DNA of 64,000 nt from Clostridium saccharoperbutylacetonicum N1-4(HMT). GTDB lineage: Bacteria; Bacillota; Clostridia; Clostridiales; Clostridiaceae. Below are positions 7,780 through 15,938 of this stretch, piece by piece. Made by a program: the position numbers and the translations under genes. The stretch spans positions 627,001 through 691,000 of the forward strand of contig NC_020291.1 of NCBI RefSeq assembly GCF_000340885.1. The letters are read 5' to 3'. Below the pieces are notes generated by a model. The model was not told the origin of the DNA and made no database searches. It saw nothing but the letters and a program-made list of their open reading frames with translations. The first letter of the stretch is position 1. Every line of letters starts with the position of its first letter.

Positions 7780-7850
7780 TAATGTATATAATAAATTATA
7801 ACATATTTATAAAATATCCCATTATTCAGTTTTCAAAGAACATATTTTTT
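7780..7850 (-). promoter_or_regulatory. Promoter block shared with two other accessory genes
   Basis: On the minus strand, TTCTTTGAAAACTGAATAAT is followed by A+T-rich sequence and TATAAT. Closely similar blocks lie at about 10,928-10,975 (before the 33-residue ORF) and 12,118-12,170 (before the broken acetyltransferase gene), all on the minus strand. Confidence 0.45.
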
Positions 7851-8124
7851 ATTTATTACATCAAACTGCTAATTTAAGCATATTTTTACCAATATAAGGT
7901 TTAGGCACTTCCATTTGAAAAAGCCACAGTGCATTTATACAGCACATAGCTTAAAGTCAGCTGATCATGTGATTTGAGGTAATGAATATATTTTGATTGT
8001 TATTTTCAAGGTAAGAAATAAGTTTAACTGAACACTTTATCAATAGTAGAATAAGTGTACATTTGTATATGTAGGTGATATAATATTTATATAGTGAATA
8101 TTATAATATTTTGTAATATAGTGT

Positions 8125-8235
8125 CATGGAAAGTTGGAAACGATGATGAGTTCTTTTATTTGGGCACCTTAAGAATTCGGAGTTAGTGGTGCAACCTGCC
8201 AACAATTAAGTTATTAATTGTTGGCGGGTTTTTTT
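8125..8235 (+). promoter_or_regulatory. c-di-GMP-II riboswitch with overlapping terminator
   Basis: The aptamer signatures GGAAACGATGATGA, TTGGGCACC, GAGTTAGTGGTGCAACC match class II cyclic di-GMP riboswitches. The outer stem is GTTGG (8133-8137) with CCAAC (8199-8203). The terminator hairpin uses GCCAACAATTAA (8198-8209) and TTAATTGTTGGC (8214-8225), then seven T. Because CCAAC is shared, a ligand-stabilised aptamer should weaken the terminator, giving an ON switch. It controls the chemotaxis receptor 36 nt downstream. The direction of control is inferred. Confidence 0.9.
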
Positions 8236-8271
8236 ATTGAAATTTTAAGTATAAGGATAGGAGATTAAAAA

Positions 8272-9993
8272 ATGAGATGGCTTAATAATTTAAAGGTAGG
8301 TAAGAAATTAACATTACTTATAATATGCTCTTTAATAGGGTTATTTGCAGTAGGTATAACTGGATATTACTTTTTACTATCATCTAGTAAAAGTATTGAT
8401 TCTATGTATAATGAAAGGTTATTATCCAGTGAATGGCTGAGCGAATCTAGAGTTCATGCAAGAGCTATTACAGCTGATATCTATAGACTTATGGTAACAA
8501 CGGATAATGCAGAAAATGAGAGTTTAATTAAAGATATTGATAATCGTGCTGAACAATTTAATAATTATATGAATCAGTATAAAAATTTAAAGTTGGATTC
8601 ATTTGAAACAAGTAAGATAAAGGAAATAGAAGATAAATTATCAAAGTATAGAGAAGGTAGGAAAGTTGTTATTAGTTTAGCTAAAGAAAATAAAAATCAA
8701 GAAGCGTATGAGTATTATGAAAAAAATGTTGATATATATGTACAAGCTTTCATGAATAGTTTGGTTGAACTTGGTGATCATAATAGACAAATTGCTGAAG
8801 AAATAAATAATGCAGATAAATTAAATTTTAAGATTGCAGTAGGAACGTTTTTAATTATAGTTATCACAGCATCAATTTTGATAATTGTATTAGGAGTACT
8901 TATAACAAAACGTATTACTAAGAGATTAAATGATTTTGTAATATTTATAGGTGCTTTATCCCAAGGTGATTTTTCATTAAAGATAAAACCAGAGAATCTT
9001 AAAGATAAAAGTGAGTTTGGTACAGTATCCAATGCTTTAGATAAGATGACAAATAATATCAGAGAATTAGTTAAGCAATTAGGAGATACATCAAAACAAT
9101 TAGTATCATCTTCAGAAGAATTAACTGCAAGTGCTGAACAATCAGCAGATGCATCAAATCTTGTTGCTACTGCTGTAACTACTATGGCGAATGGTGCGGA
9201 TGATCAACTTGCATTTGCTAATAGTACTACTAAAGTAGTTGAAAATATATCTGATAAAATAAATGTAGTATCTGAAAATACAAAATCAGTTTCAACATTA
9301 ACGGATAATGCTCAAACTTCTGCAAATGCTGGTGAAGAAGCAGTAGAAAAAGCTATTAATCAAATGGAAATAATAGAGAGAAAGACTAATGAAACGTCAA
9401 CAATTATTAGTGAGCTTGAAGAAAAGTCAGCGAAGATTGGACAAATTATTGATACAATTGAAGGTATCTCAGAACAAACCAACCTACTTGCGTTAAATGC
9501 AGCTATAGAATCTGCAAGAGCAGGGGAAGCGGGGAAAGGTTTCAGCGTAGTAGCAGATGAAATTAGAAAATTAGCAGAACAGTCACAAGAAGCCACTAAA
9601 GAAATAGCTAAAATTATTAACGATGTTCAAAGCAAAACTAACAGTGCAGTTTCAGTTATGAATGAAAGCTCAAAAGAGGTTGATACAGGAGCAATGGTTG
9701 TAAATGTTGCAGGTACAAGTTTCCGTGAAATACTTCAAATGATAAGTGCAATATCTGAACAAATTCACCAAATATCAAAGTCCATCAATGAAATAAGTGT
9801 TGGGACTAAAGCATCAGTTACTTCAGTAAATAATATCCAAAACATAAGTATGAAGATAGCAGATGAAACACAAACAATATCAGCAGCAGCAGAAGAACAA
9901 TTAGCATCTGTTGAGGAAATAGCTTCATCTAGTAAAATTTTATCTCAAATGTCTGAAGATTTAGGAAGTATTATAACTAAATTTAAAATATAA
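8272..9993 (+). CDS. Methyl-accepting chemotaxis protein (4HB-HAMP-MA)
   Basis: This 573-residue receptor has a first membrane segment at about residues 14-34 ([18 protein letters not shown]) and an extracellular four-helix-bundle-like domain to ~185. A second membrane segment follows at ~187-209, a HAMP domain to ~262, and then a long signalling coiled coil. The conserved hairpin tip reads [20 protein letters not shown], where CheW and CheA bind. Several Ala/Glu/Gln-rich heptads are likely methylation sites. Ligand unknown. Placement behind a c-di-GMP-II riboswitch links receptor amount to the motile/sessile decision. The start ATG follows AGGATAGGAG. Confidence 0.93.
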   Translation: MRWLNNLKVGKKLTLLIICSLIGLFAVGITGYYFLLSSSKSIDSMYNERLLSSEWLSESRVHARAITADIYRLMVTTDNAENESLIKDIDNRAEQFNNYMNQYKNLKLDSFETSKIKEIEDKLSKYREGRKVVISLAKENKNQEAYEYYEKNVDIYVQAFMNSLVELGDHNRQIAEEINNADKLNFKIAVGTFLIIVITASILIIVLGVLITKRITKRLNDFVIFIGALSQGDFSLKIKPENLKDKSEFGTVSNALDKMTNNIRELVKQLGDTSKQLVSSSEELTASAEQSADASNLVATAVTTMANGADDQLAFANSTTKVVENISDKINVVSENTKSVSTLTDNAQTSANAGEEAVEKAINQMEIIERKTNETSTIISELEEKSAKIGQIIDTIEGISEQTNLLALNAAIESARAGEAGKGFSVVADEIRKLAEQSQEATKEIAKIINDVQSKTNSAVSVMNESSKEVDTGAMVVNVAGTSFREILQMISAISEQIHQISKSINEISVGTKASVTSVNNIQNISMKIADETQTISAAAEEQLASVEEIASSSKILSQMSEDLGSIITKFKI

Positions 9994-10393
9994 TTTATGG
10001 TAGCTTGTTTATAATTATTTAGAAATTTAAATTATAAAGTCAAGTGAGGATGTTGTAGAAAACAACATTATTAAAAAATTGAATAGTAAAAATAGAAATT
10101 GTTTTAGAAGTCTAGTAGTAATGAATTTGAATTGATTACTACTAGATTTTTTTAATTTAATTTTATTTTAACTAGTATTTTCGTGCCATTTTGATTAATT
10201 TAAATATTAGAAGAAGGATTATATCATATTCCACATATAAATGAGCTACATAATAATATGAGGAGTATATATAATGTGTGTGATATTTTGTAAAATATGT
10301 TAAGATAAGTGTTGTATAAAATTACAATCTAATGAATAATAGTAATTAAGTGTTAACTAAAGATACTTAATATTTTATGTAGGAGGTTATAGA
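9994..10393 (+). other. Intergenic stretch after the chemotaxis receptor
   Basis: Apart from the terminator at 10109-10153, this ~400-bp region is A+T-rich and holds no ORF or RNA I can support. The 3' end presumably carries the promoter of the HIT-family gene. Confidence 0.4.
10109..10153 (+). terminator. Intrinsic terminator of the chemotaxis receptor transcript
   Basis: AGTCTAGTAGTAAT pairs with ATTACTACTAGATT, followed by a T run. Confidence 0.8.
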
Positions 10394-10840
10394 ATGAGTT
10401 GTAAAATGTGTGAAAAGCAAAAAAATATTAAAGATGACCCATATTTTATTATGGAACTTGAAACAGGATATGTAATTTTAGGATGGTTCCAGAGGTTCAA
10501 GGGTTATACGGTTTTCAATTGTAAAGAGCATGGTCCTGAATTACACAATTTAGAGCATTCTTTTAAAATAAAACATCTTGAAGAAATGTCTATAGTAGCA
10601 GAAGCAGTTTCTAATATATTTAAGCCTGATAAGATGAATTATGAACTACTTGGAAATGGATGTTCTCATATTCATTGGCATTTATATCCGAGGGTGAAAG
10701 GTGATACTCCTATAGTTAGCTCGGTATATCAATTGTCAAATGAGGAATTGTTTGATGAATCTACAAGACCGAATGAGGAGCAGAGAGAAGAAATGAAAGA
10801 AAAGATTAAAAATGAAATTGTACGTCTACTTTCAAGATAA
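10394..10840 (+). CDS. HIT-family nucleotide hydrolase/transferase
   Basis: This 148-residue protein carries the histidine-triad signature HIHWHLYPR near residue 95, with the catalytic middle histidine. A CxxC pair at the start (CKMC) may bind metal. It has upstream strands MELETGYVILGWFQRFKGYTV. HIT proteins hydrolyse dinucleoside polyphosphates or nucleoside phosphoramidates. The exact substrate cannot be told. The start follows TAGGAGG. The gene overlaps a small ORF on the other strand at its 3' end. Confidence 0.85.
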   Translation: MSCKMCEKQKNIKDDPYFIMELETGYVILGWFQRFKGYTVFNCKEHGPELHNLEHSFKIKHLEEMSIVAEAVSNIFKPDKMNYELLGNGCSHIHWHLYPRVKGDTPIVSSVYQLSNEELFDESTRPNEEQREEMKEKIKNEIVRLLSR

Positions 10841-10907
10841 GTATTAATCTACTTATATACATCATACTTAAAATAGTAATAGTGAAAACTATTATAAATG
10901 GAATCAT
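10806..10907 (-). CDS. 33-residue hydrophobic peptide ORF beside CRISPR array E
   Basis: ATG at 10907 (minus strand) preceded by TTGGAGGGATAGGT, a strong ribosome site. Further upstream come TATAAT and the TTGAAA-containing block shared with two other promoters. The peptide begins MIPFIIVFTITILSMMYI, one probable membrane helix, then SRLILILK and a short tail. Its last 35 bases overlap the HIT gene antisense. The small size, single helix and location next to a CRISPR leader recall the type I toxins found next to CRISPR arrays in C. difficile. No antitoxin RNA has been identified, so this is only a candidate. Confidence 0.5.
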   Translation of the reverse strand: MIPFIIVFTITILSMMYISRLILILKVDVQFHF

Positions 10908-10979
10908 ACCTATCCCTCCAAGAATCATAATTGTATTAATTATAACACTTATTCAATTTTCAAAGAACATTTTTTAGTG

Positions 10980-11182
10980 GTTTTATAATTCAATATTTCT
11001 AAATTTCATCCCAGCCATAAAACAAGAAAAATTTCATGAAAGTCGGTGAAAATAAGGCATAAAGAAGAACTTTTTGAGTGGTAGCTAAAATTCATAAAAC
11101 AGCTGGTAAATTTCTATGAAAAAGTTGATTCTAAGCGGAATGGATGGTATTATTGATTTTAAGGAATGGCTATTTTGCTATG
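10980..11182 (+). promoter_or_regulatory. CRISPR leader of array E
   Basis: This is the third well conserved ~200-bp leader copy, starting TTTTATAATTCAATATTTCT and ending TTTTAAGGAATGGCTATTTTG just before the first repeat. Confidence 0.8.
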
Positions 11183-11343
11183 GATTAACTTTAACATGAG
11201 ATGTATTTAAATGAGGAATGATGACAGGCAATGAAGTAAGAGACTGGAGATTAACTTTAACATGAGATGTATTTAAATTAGAGTACAGGATGTGTTGTTT
11301 GCATTTTTTGAAAGATTAACTTCAACATTAGATGTATTTAAAT
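11183..11343 (+). CRISPR. CRISPR array E: three 30-bp repeats, two spacers
   Basis: Repeats are 11183-11212, 11249-11278 and 11314-11343, with spacers of 36 and 35 nt. The last repeat carries the TTAG variant, as the terminal repeat of array D does. The leader is adjacent upstream and a hairpin follows. No cas genes are nearby. Confidence 0.92.
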
Positions 11344-11380
11344 CCCAATAGTTAGTACGTCCTATTATTTTGTAATAAAA

Positions 11381-11422
11381 AATATCACGATATTCATATA
11401 TTATTCTGAATATTGTGATATT
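11381..11422 (+). terminator. Hairpin after array E
   Basis: AATATCACGATATTCA (11381-11396) pairs with TGAATATTGTGATATT (11407-11422), 16 bp with one G-U. It sits at the same distance from the last repeat as the hairpin after array D. The T run is weak, so it may be a terminator or simply a 3' end structure. Confidence 0.5.
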
Positions 11423-11464
11423 AAAAATTGTTGTTTACAATTTAGTAACTTATTTAATTTATAG

Positions 11465-12092
11465 TTAATATTCATTCAAATAAGTCTGTAATAGATCTGC
11501 TAACTTTCCGATATGTATTCCATCGACAAATGAATGATGTGCTTGTATGGAAAATGGAAGCATCATTTTTCCATCTTTCTCGGAATATTTTCCCCAATCA
11601 AATAATGGTGTGGCATTATCCTTTTTACCAGAATTAGTATGTGAAATATGTGTATAAGATATCCATGGTAAAGGTGAAAATTGAAATATATCATTACCTA
11701 ATGGACCTGTAAAGTACTCCTTTTGGTTTGAAGCTGCCTTAGTGGCCTCAATTACATATTCCTCCAATGTATCTTTCTTCAACATTAACAACTTTAAATA
11801 ACTCTGTTTCCTTATTCAAATAGGTAAATGCAGTATCTATTCGGTTAAATAGTACAATTTTTTCGTCTACAAAACGATATCTAAATTCTTCAATAGTATT
11901 TGCACATTTTGAAACAACATAGATAAGAGACATAGTAAAGGAAAGCTTCTTTTCTTTTGTCTTTTTTAGAAAATTGGTAATATCTAATTCAAAAGTTACG
12001 CAAAATGCTGGCTCAATACTATTTCTAAATATCTGACAATGCAATGCTCGCTTCCAATTTTTTTCGTCAATCTCTTTATAAGTATTTGACAT
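11465..12092 (-). pseudogene. Chloramphenicol acetyltransferase-like gene with a frameshift
   Basis: The N-terminal part (12092 down to ~11778; EKNWKRALHCQIFRN, FCVTFELDIT) and the C-terminal part (about 11777 down to 11465; PLPWISYTHISHT, AHHSFVDGIHIGKL) are two halves of one CAT trimer subunit. The catalytic HHxxxDG is intact in the second half. The frames differ by one base. Removing one A from the AAA at 11774-11776 (TTT on the plus strand) would restore VNVEEDTLEEYV. The gene would acetylate chloramphenicol or a related alcohol if restored. It may be a real pseudogene or a sequencing error in a short homopolymer. Confidence 0.8.
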
Positions 12093-12267
12093 ACGTTATA
12101 CCTTCTCTCTTCAAAATATTATTTACTAAATTATAACATATTTACACTACACATTATTCGACCTTCAAATCAACGATGGTATTTAGGATAAATTGTCCAA
12201 GTGATATTATACAAATAAGTGATACTTTAAGTCAGGAAGATATCACCTCAATTATCCATTTCTTTTA

Positions 12268-12374
12268 CTTTAACTTGATTATGAATCATTTAATTCTTTA
12301 ATGGAAAATATAAATAAGAATCATTTTATTTATAGTGTTTACTGTTAATTAATAAAATTTATATCAAGTTAAAG
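12268..12374 (+). repeat. 12-bp perfect inverted repeat upstream of the YhgE-like gene
   Basis: CTTTAACTTGAT (12268-12279) and ATCAAGTTAAAG (12363-12374) flank ~83 bp that include the likely promoter. The second arm touches the GAAAGGGAG ribosome site. It could be a regulator site pair or an RNA stem that shields the ribosome site. Confidence 0.45.
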
Positions 12375-12394
12375 AAAGGGAGATATAAAAGTTT

Positions 12395-14560
12395 ATGAGT
12401 ATAATATTTAAAATCTATAAGAGGGATATGAAAAAAATAATAACCAATACTCCTCTCATGATTATAATAGTGGGATTACTTTTGGTTCCAGCCTTATATG
12501 CTTGGATTAATATAATAGCTTCTTGGGACCCCTATGGTAATACCAAAGGTCTGTTAGTGGCAGCTGTAAACAATGATAAAGGTGCTGAAATTAAAAATAT
12601 GGAAATTAATGTAGGTAAGGAAGTAATAGATAAATTAAAAGATAATCAAAGCATTGGCTGGACATTTGTTGAACAAAATGAAGCAGAAAATGGAGTGAGA
12701 TATGGTAAATATTATGCAAGTATAACCATACCAGAAGATTTTTCAAGCAGCCTTCTTTCTGTTGCAGCAAATGGTGAACCTAATAGAGCTAAACTAATTT
12801 ATTCTGTTAACGAAAAAATTAATGCCATTGCGCCAAAGATTACAAAAAGCGGACTAACCAGCTTACAAAGTGAAATAACCAAGTCTGTTACTGAAGAGGT
12901 AAGTAACACAATACTTAACTATATGAATGCCTATGGTACTGAGTTAGAGCAGATTAAACCTCAGTTGGAGAATTTTATAAATGTGGTAAGTGATATAGAT
13001 ACTAATCTTCCCCAAATTGGAGAAAGCATAAACAATGCTTATAATGGGGCTGTAAATATGAATAATTTTATAAAAAATATTCAAGGAAATATATACAATA
13101 TAACAAATTTTCTAGATAATGCTCAAAATGTTATTAAAGCTAGTAATGATTTTTTTACTAAATTCAATAGTGCCATAAAAAATATCTCTCCATATATCAA
13201 ATCTGATTTAGCAGGGATAAAAGCTAATGTAAATGGAGCAAAAGACAACCTTAACAGCTTTAAGAATTCTGTAGATACAGATGCTAAAGGAGCGCAGGAG
13301 GCTTTAAAGGCAGCTGATGCTAATGTGGAAAACGCAATATCTGTTATTAATAATGATATAAATATACTTCAATCTATAAATGATATTTTACATAGTGATT
13401 TACTTTCAAGTTTCATAAACAAAATGCAGAATATTAGAGATCAACTAGTACAAAATAAATTAAATATAGATAATCTTATAAAGACTCTAAGTAACGGTAG
13501 TAAAAATTTTTCTGATGCAGTAGCTTCTGTAATACAAAATATAGATAAAATATCTCAGTTTATGGATGATTCAATAGGGAATTTTGATAACACAATTTCT
13601 CCACAAATTAGTAGGTTAGTAAATAATACTACAGACATGGCAAATAATTCGTTAGGGCTTTTAGAAAGTGAAAAAAATACTATGCCTTTAATAAATAATT
13701 TACTAAAAGATGCTGACATTGGGACTGCTTTAGGAGAAGAACATATTAAAAGTATTAAAGATAAATTTCCACAGATTGAGGAGAGTATTCATGCTAATAC
13801 GGAAAAGCTTAAAAATTTGAATGATGATGAAAAATTCAATGAGCTTGCGACTTTTTTGCAGAAGAATACAAAAAACGTAAGCAGCTTTTTAGCAGATCCA
13901 ATTGAGTTAGTGCAAAATAGAGTATTTCCTATCCCTAATTATGGGTCAGCTATGGCTCCGTTTTACAGCACTCTTGCTATTTGGGTGGGAGGATTTACAT
14001 TACTTTCTATATTATCGGTGCATGTAGAGCCATTTGAGAAGGTTAAAAATTTAGGAACAACAAAAATGTTTTTTGGGAGATTTTTAACTCTTGCTACACT
14101 CTCAGTGCTTCAAACTATTATTATTATTTTAGGAAATCTTTTTTTCATTAAAACTTATACGGTAGATCCAGTAGTGTTGTTAATATTTTCTATATATGTA
14201 GGTCTGGTATTTATGATGATTATCTATACACTGGTATCTGTATTTGGAAATGTCGGCAAGGCCTTAGCTTTGATTATAATGGTGCTTCAAGTTTCTGCAT
14301 CAGGAGGAACCTTTCCAATACAGCTTACACCTAAATTTTTTCAAAATGTAAGTCCAATGCTGCCTTTTGCGTATGCTATAGGAGGAATGAGAGAGGCTGA
14401 AGGAGGAATTATTTGGAGTTCATTATATTATAATATAGGAATTTTATCTATATATTTTTTTATTTCAATAATAATTGCTATTTTTCTAAAGGAAAAGGTG
14501 AATAAAAAATCTGAAAAGTTCGTTAATAAGATGCGAGAAAGTGGATTGGTTGGAGAATAA
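12395..14560 (+). CDS. YhgE/Pip family membrane protein
   Basis: This 721-residue protein has an N-terminal membrane helix (PLMIIIVGLLLVPALYAWIN). The typical family start follows: ASWDPYGNTKGLLVAAVNNDKG. A long extracellular region (residues ~60-520) is rich in Asn/Ser and predicted coiled helix. Five or six membrane helices lie after ~525, in an ABC-2-like arrangement that includes the phrase PFAYAIGGMREAEGG. Family members include the phage infection protein of lactococci and YhgE of Bacillus; some are thought to export or anchor cell-surface material. The start is the ATG behind AAAGGGAGA; the gene appears monocistronic. Confidence 0.88.
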   Translation: MSIIFKIYKRDMKKIITNTPLMIIIVGLLLVPALYAWINIIASWDPYGNTKGLLVAAVNNDKGAEIKNMEINVGKEVIDKLKDNQSIGWTFVEQNEAENGVRYGKYYASITIPEDFSSSLLSVAANGEPNRAKLIYSVNEKINAIAPKITKSGLTSLQSEITKSVTEEVSNTILNYMNAYGTELEQIKPQLENFINVVSDIDTNLPQIGESINNAYNGAVNMNNFIKNIQGNIYNITNFLDNAQNVIKASNDFFTKFNSAIKNISPYIKSDLAGIKANVNGAKDNLNSFKNSVDTDAKGAQEALKAADANVENAISVINNDINILQSINDILHSDLLSSFINKMQNIRDQLVQNKLNIDNLIKTLSNGSKNFSDAVASVIQNIDKISQFMDDSIGNFDNTISPQISRLVNNTTDMANNSLGLLESEKNTMPLINNLLKDADIGTALGEEHIKSIKDKFPQIEESIHANTEKLKNLNDDEKFNELATFLQKNTKNVSSFLADPIELVQNRVFPIPNYGSAMAPFYSTLAIWVGGFTLLSILSVHVEPFEKVKNLGTTKMFFGRFLTLATLSVLQTIIIILGNLFFIKTYTVDPVVLLIFSIYVGLVFMMIIYTLVSVFGNVGKALALIIMVLQVSASGGTFPIQLTPKFFQNVSPMLPFAYAIGGMREAEGGIIWSSLYYNIGILSIYFFISIIIAIFLKEKVNKKSEKFVNKMRESGLVGE

Positions 14561-14619
14561 ATACATGTTTAAATATCATATTATTATATATAAATTTTAT
14601 AAGAGGTTCTTGCAGAATG

Positions 14620-14695
14620 TAGGTACCTCCTTCATTTAATTTTCCTAAAGGATATATGGTTAAATTTTAGTTGTTGCATAAATTGATAAAAATAA
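14620..14695 (-). repeat. Duplicated promoter remnant (copy 1)
   Basis: This ~73-bp stretch matches 15708-15780 (shared CTCCTTCATTTAATTTTC and TAAAGGATATATGG). On the minus strand it reads as a promoter region plus AAATGAAGGAGGTA ribosome site, but no ORF follows here. The gene it once served appears deleted. Confidence 0.55.
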
Positions 14696-14802
14696 ATTAA
14701 CGTTGCAGAGATTATTTGCTATAATTTTCATGTGGAGAAGAATTTTGGAGGGAAATAAATAATGATGAGTAAAGTAATCATTAACGTATAGGAGGGGAAA
14801 AG

Positions 14803-15036
14803 GTGAAATCACTACTAAATGTATTTATTCTTTTAGCGCTTATAGTAGCGTTACTGTTGGCTGTTATTGCTATAATACGAGGATATAAAGGAATGAAGAT
14901 AAGTAAACAATTTGAGACATCTGATAAAAAAATAAAATTTGCTTATTGGCTGCTTTCAGCTATACATATGTGGGTTGGCATTGTAGTAACTTTGTGTTAT
15001 GTGATTGCAGGAATGTTAATCTTGAATAGATTATAA
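14803..15036 (+). CDS. Small two-helix membrane protein
   Basis: This 77-residue protein uses a GTG start behind AGGAGGGG. Helix 1 is VFILLALIVALLLAVIAII and helix 2 WVGIVVTLCYVIAGMLIL, joined by a charged loop KGMKISKQFETSDKK. No family recognised. It lies 12 bp before another small membrane protein gene, so the two are probably co-transcribed and may act together. Confidence 0.65.
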   Translation: MKSLLNVFILLALIVALLLAVIAIIRGYKGMKISKQFETSDKKIKFAYWLLSAIHMWVGIVVTLCYVIAGMLILNRL

Positions 15037-15048
15037 GGAGGAGATTTG

Positions 15049-15303
15049 ATGGGCATTATACTTTTACCATTTATTGCTGCTATAATTGGAATTATCATTT
15101 TTCTTATTTGCTTTATAGGAACATGTCTGATAATTATCGGTGGGACAGGCATGGCAATGAATAAAATATACTTGAAACAGATGAAAACAAATAATGTTTT
15201 ATTAAAACCTCAATTTAATATTAGCTCAATAATTTTAGGAATTATATTTATAATATTTCCGTTAGGATGTGTTTTATCTGGGGTTATTTATTCATTAGCA
15301 TAA
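15049..15303 (+). CDS. Small membrane protein
   Basis: An ~84-residue protein. The ATG at 15049 is preferred over the TTG three bases upstream because it lies 7 nt from AAGGAGG. Two hydrophobic stretches (FIAAIIGIIIFLICFIGTCL and IILGIIFIIFPLGCVLSGVI) flank a short basic loop. No family recognised. A strong hairpin follows at 15351. Confidence 0.6.
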   Translation: MGIILLPFIAAIIGIIIFLICFIGTCLIIIGGTGMAMNKIYLKQMKTNNVLLKPQFNISSIILGIIFIIFPLGCVLSGVIYSLA

Positions 15304-15350
15304 TGTTTATATTATAAGAAGACTTTTTAATACAATATTTAATTAATAAA

Positions 15351-15387
15351 AATAGCTACACTTTCTTAGAAGAAAGGTGTGGCTATT
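15351..15387. terminator. Strong hairpin, probably a bidirectional terminator
   Basis: AATAGCTACACTTTCTT pairs with AAGAAAGGTGTGGCTATT with a 2-nt loop. On the minus strand it is followed by TTTTTATT, on the plus strand by GTATATTTCATTT. Confidence 0.65.
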
Positions 15388-15476
15388 GTATATTTCATTT
15401 AATTAATCTCATCTCTTTTTAGTTATGAGTTTTGAGTTAGTGAGCAAAGTTATTAGTTCTATAACTCCTAACTGCA

Positions 15477-15701
15477 CTAAGCGTTTGTTAAACTAGAAGA
15501 TTGATTTATAAAGTAATCTCTAGTTTCAGCTTGCAAAACATCTTTAATTGCATCTGCAACAACATATACATTTTCTTGTGCAACATCTTTCTTGATGCCT
15601 AAAAAAGTCTTTTTGGTATAAATTCGATAGCTAGCTTTATCTTTTCATTTTTCAACTTCGATACTAAGAGTAACTGAGTCGATAGTTTTAGTAACTGCTA
15701 T
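15477..15701 (-). pseudogene. DUF1659-like small protein gene with lost start codon and in-frame stop
   Basis: On the minus strand a 75-codon frame reads AVTKTIDSVTLSIEVEK, then TGA, then KKTFLGIKKDVAQENVYVVA and AETRDYFINQSSSLTN before a normal stop. The start position carries ATA instead of ATG, at the proper distance from AAGGAG. The phrases match what I know of small clostridial DUF1659 proteins, usually ~70-75 residues and paired with a DUF2922 gene. No DUF2922 partner is visible. Two separate defects make this a decayed gene rather than a sequencing error. Confidence 0.6.
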
Positions 15702-15707
15702 TTGTGT

Positions 15708-15780
15708 GTATCTCCTTCATTTAATTTTCATAAAGGATATATGGACAAATTTTAATTATTGTATAATTTGATGAAAATAT
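15708..15780 (-). repeat. Duplicated promoter region (copy 2) of the DUF1659-like pseudogene
   Basis: Similar to 14620-14695 over ~73 bp. On the minus strand it contains the ribosome site AAATGAAGGAGATA that would have served the pseudogene. Confidence 0.5.
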
Positions 15781-15938
15781 TCTATTAACCCAAAGACTAT
15801 AATAGCTTGAGGCAGTGGGAGTATAACTATTGAATTCCATTCCATATGCCTTTTAAAAAGTATACATGAGAAACATTATAGATTTATAAACATACTTTAG
15901 AAGTATAGAATAATATTAAGCGAGAAGAAGAGATATAG

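Noticed and set aside
1..12400. cas genes associated with the arrays
   Set aside because: None of the proteins between 1 and 12,400 shows Cas1, Cas2, Cas3, Cas5, Cas6, Cas7 or Cas8 features; the AAA/nuclease protein is of another family.
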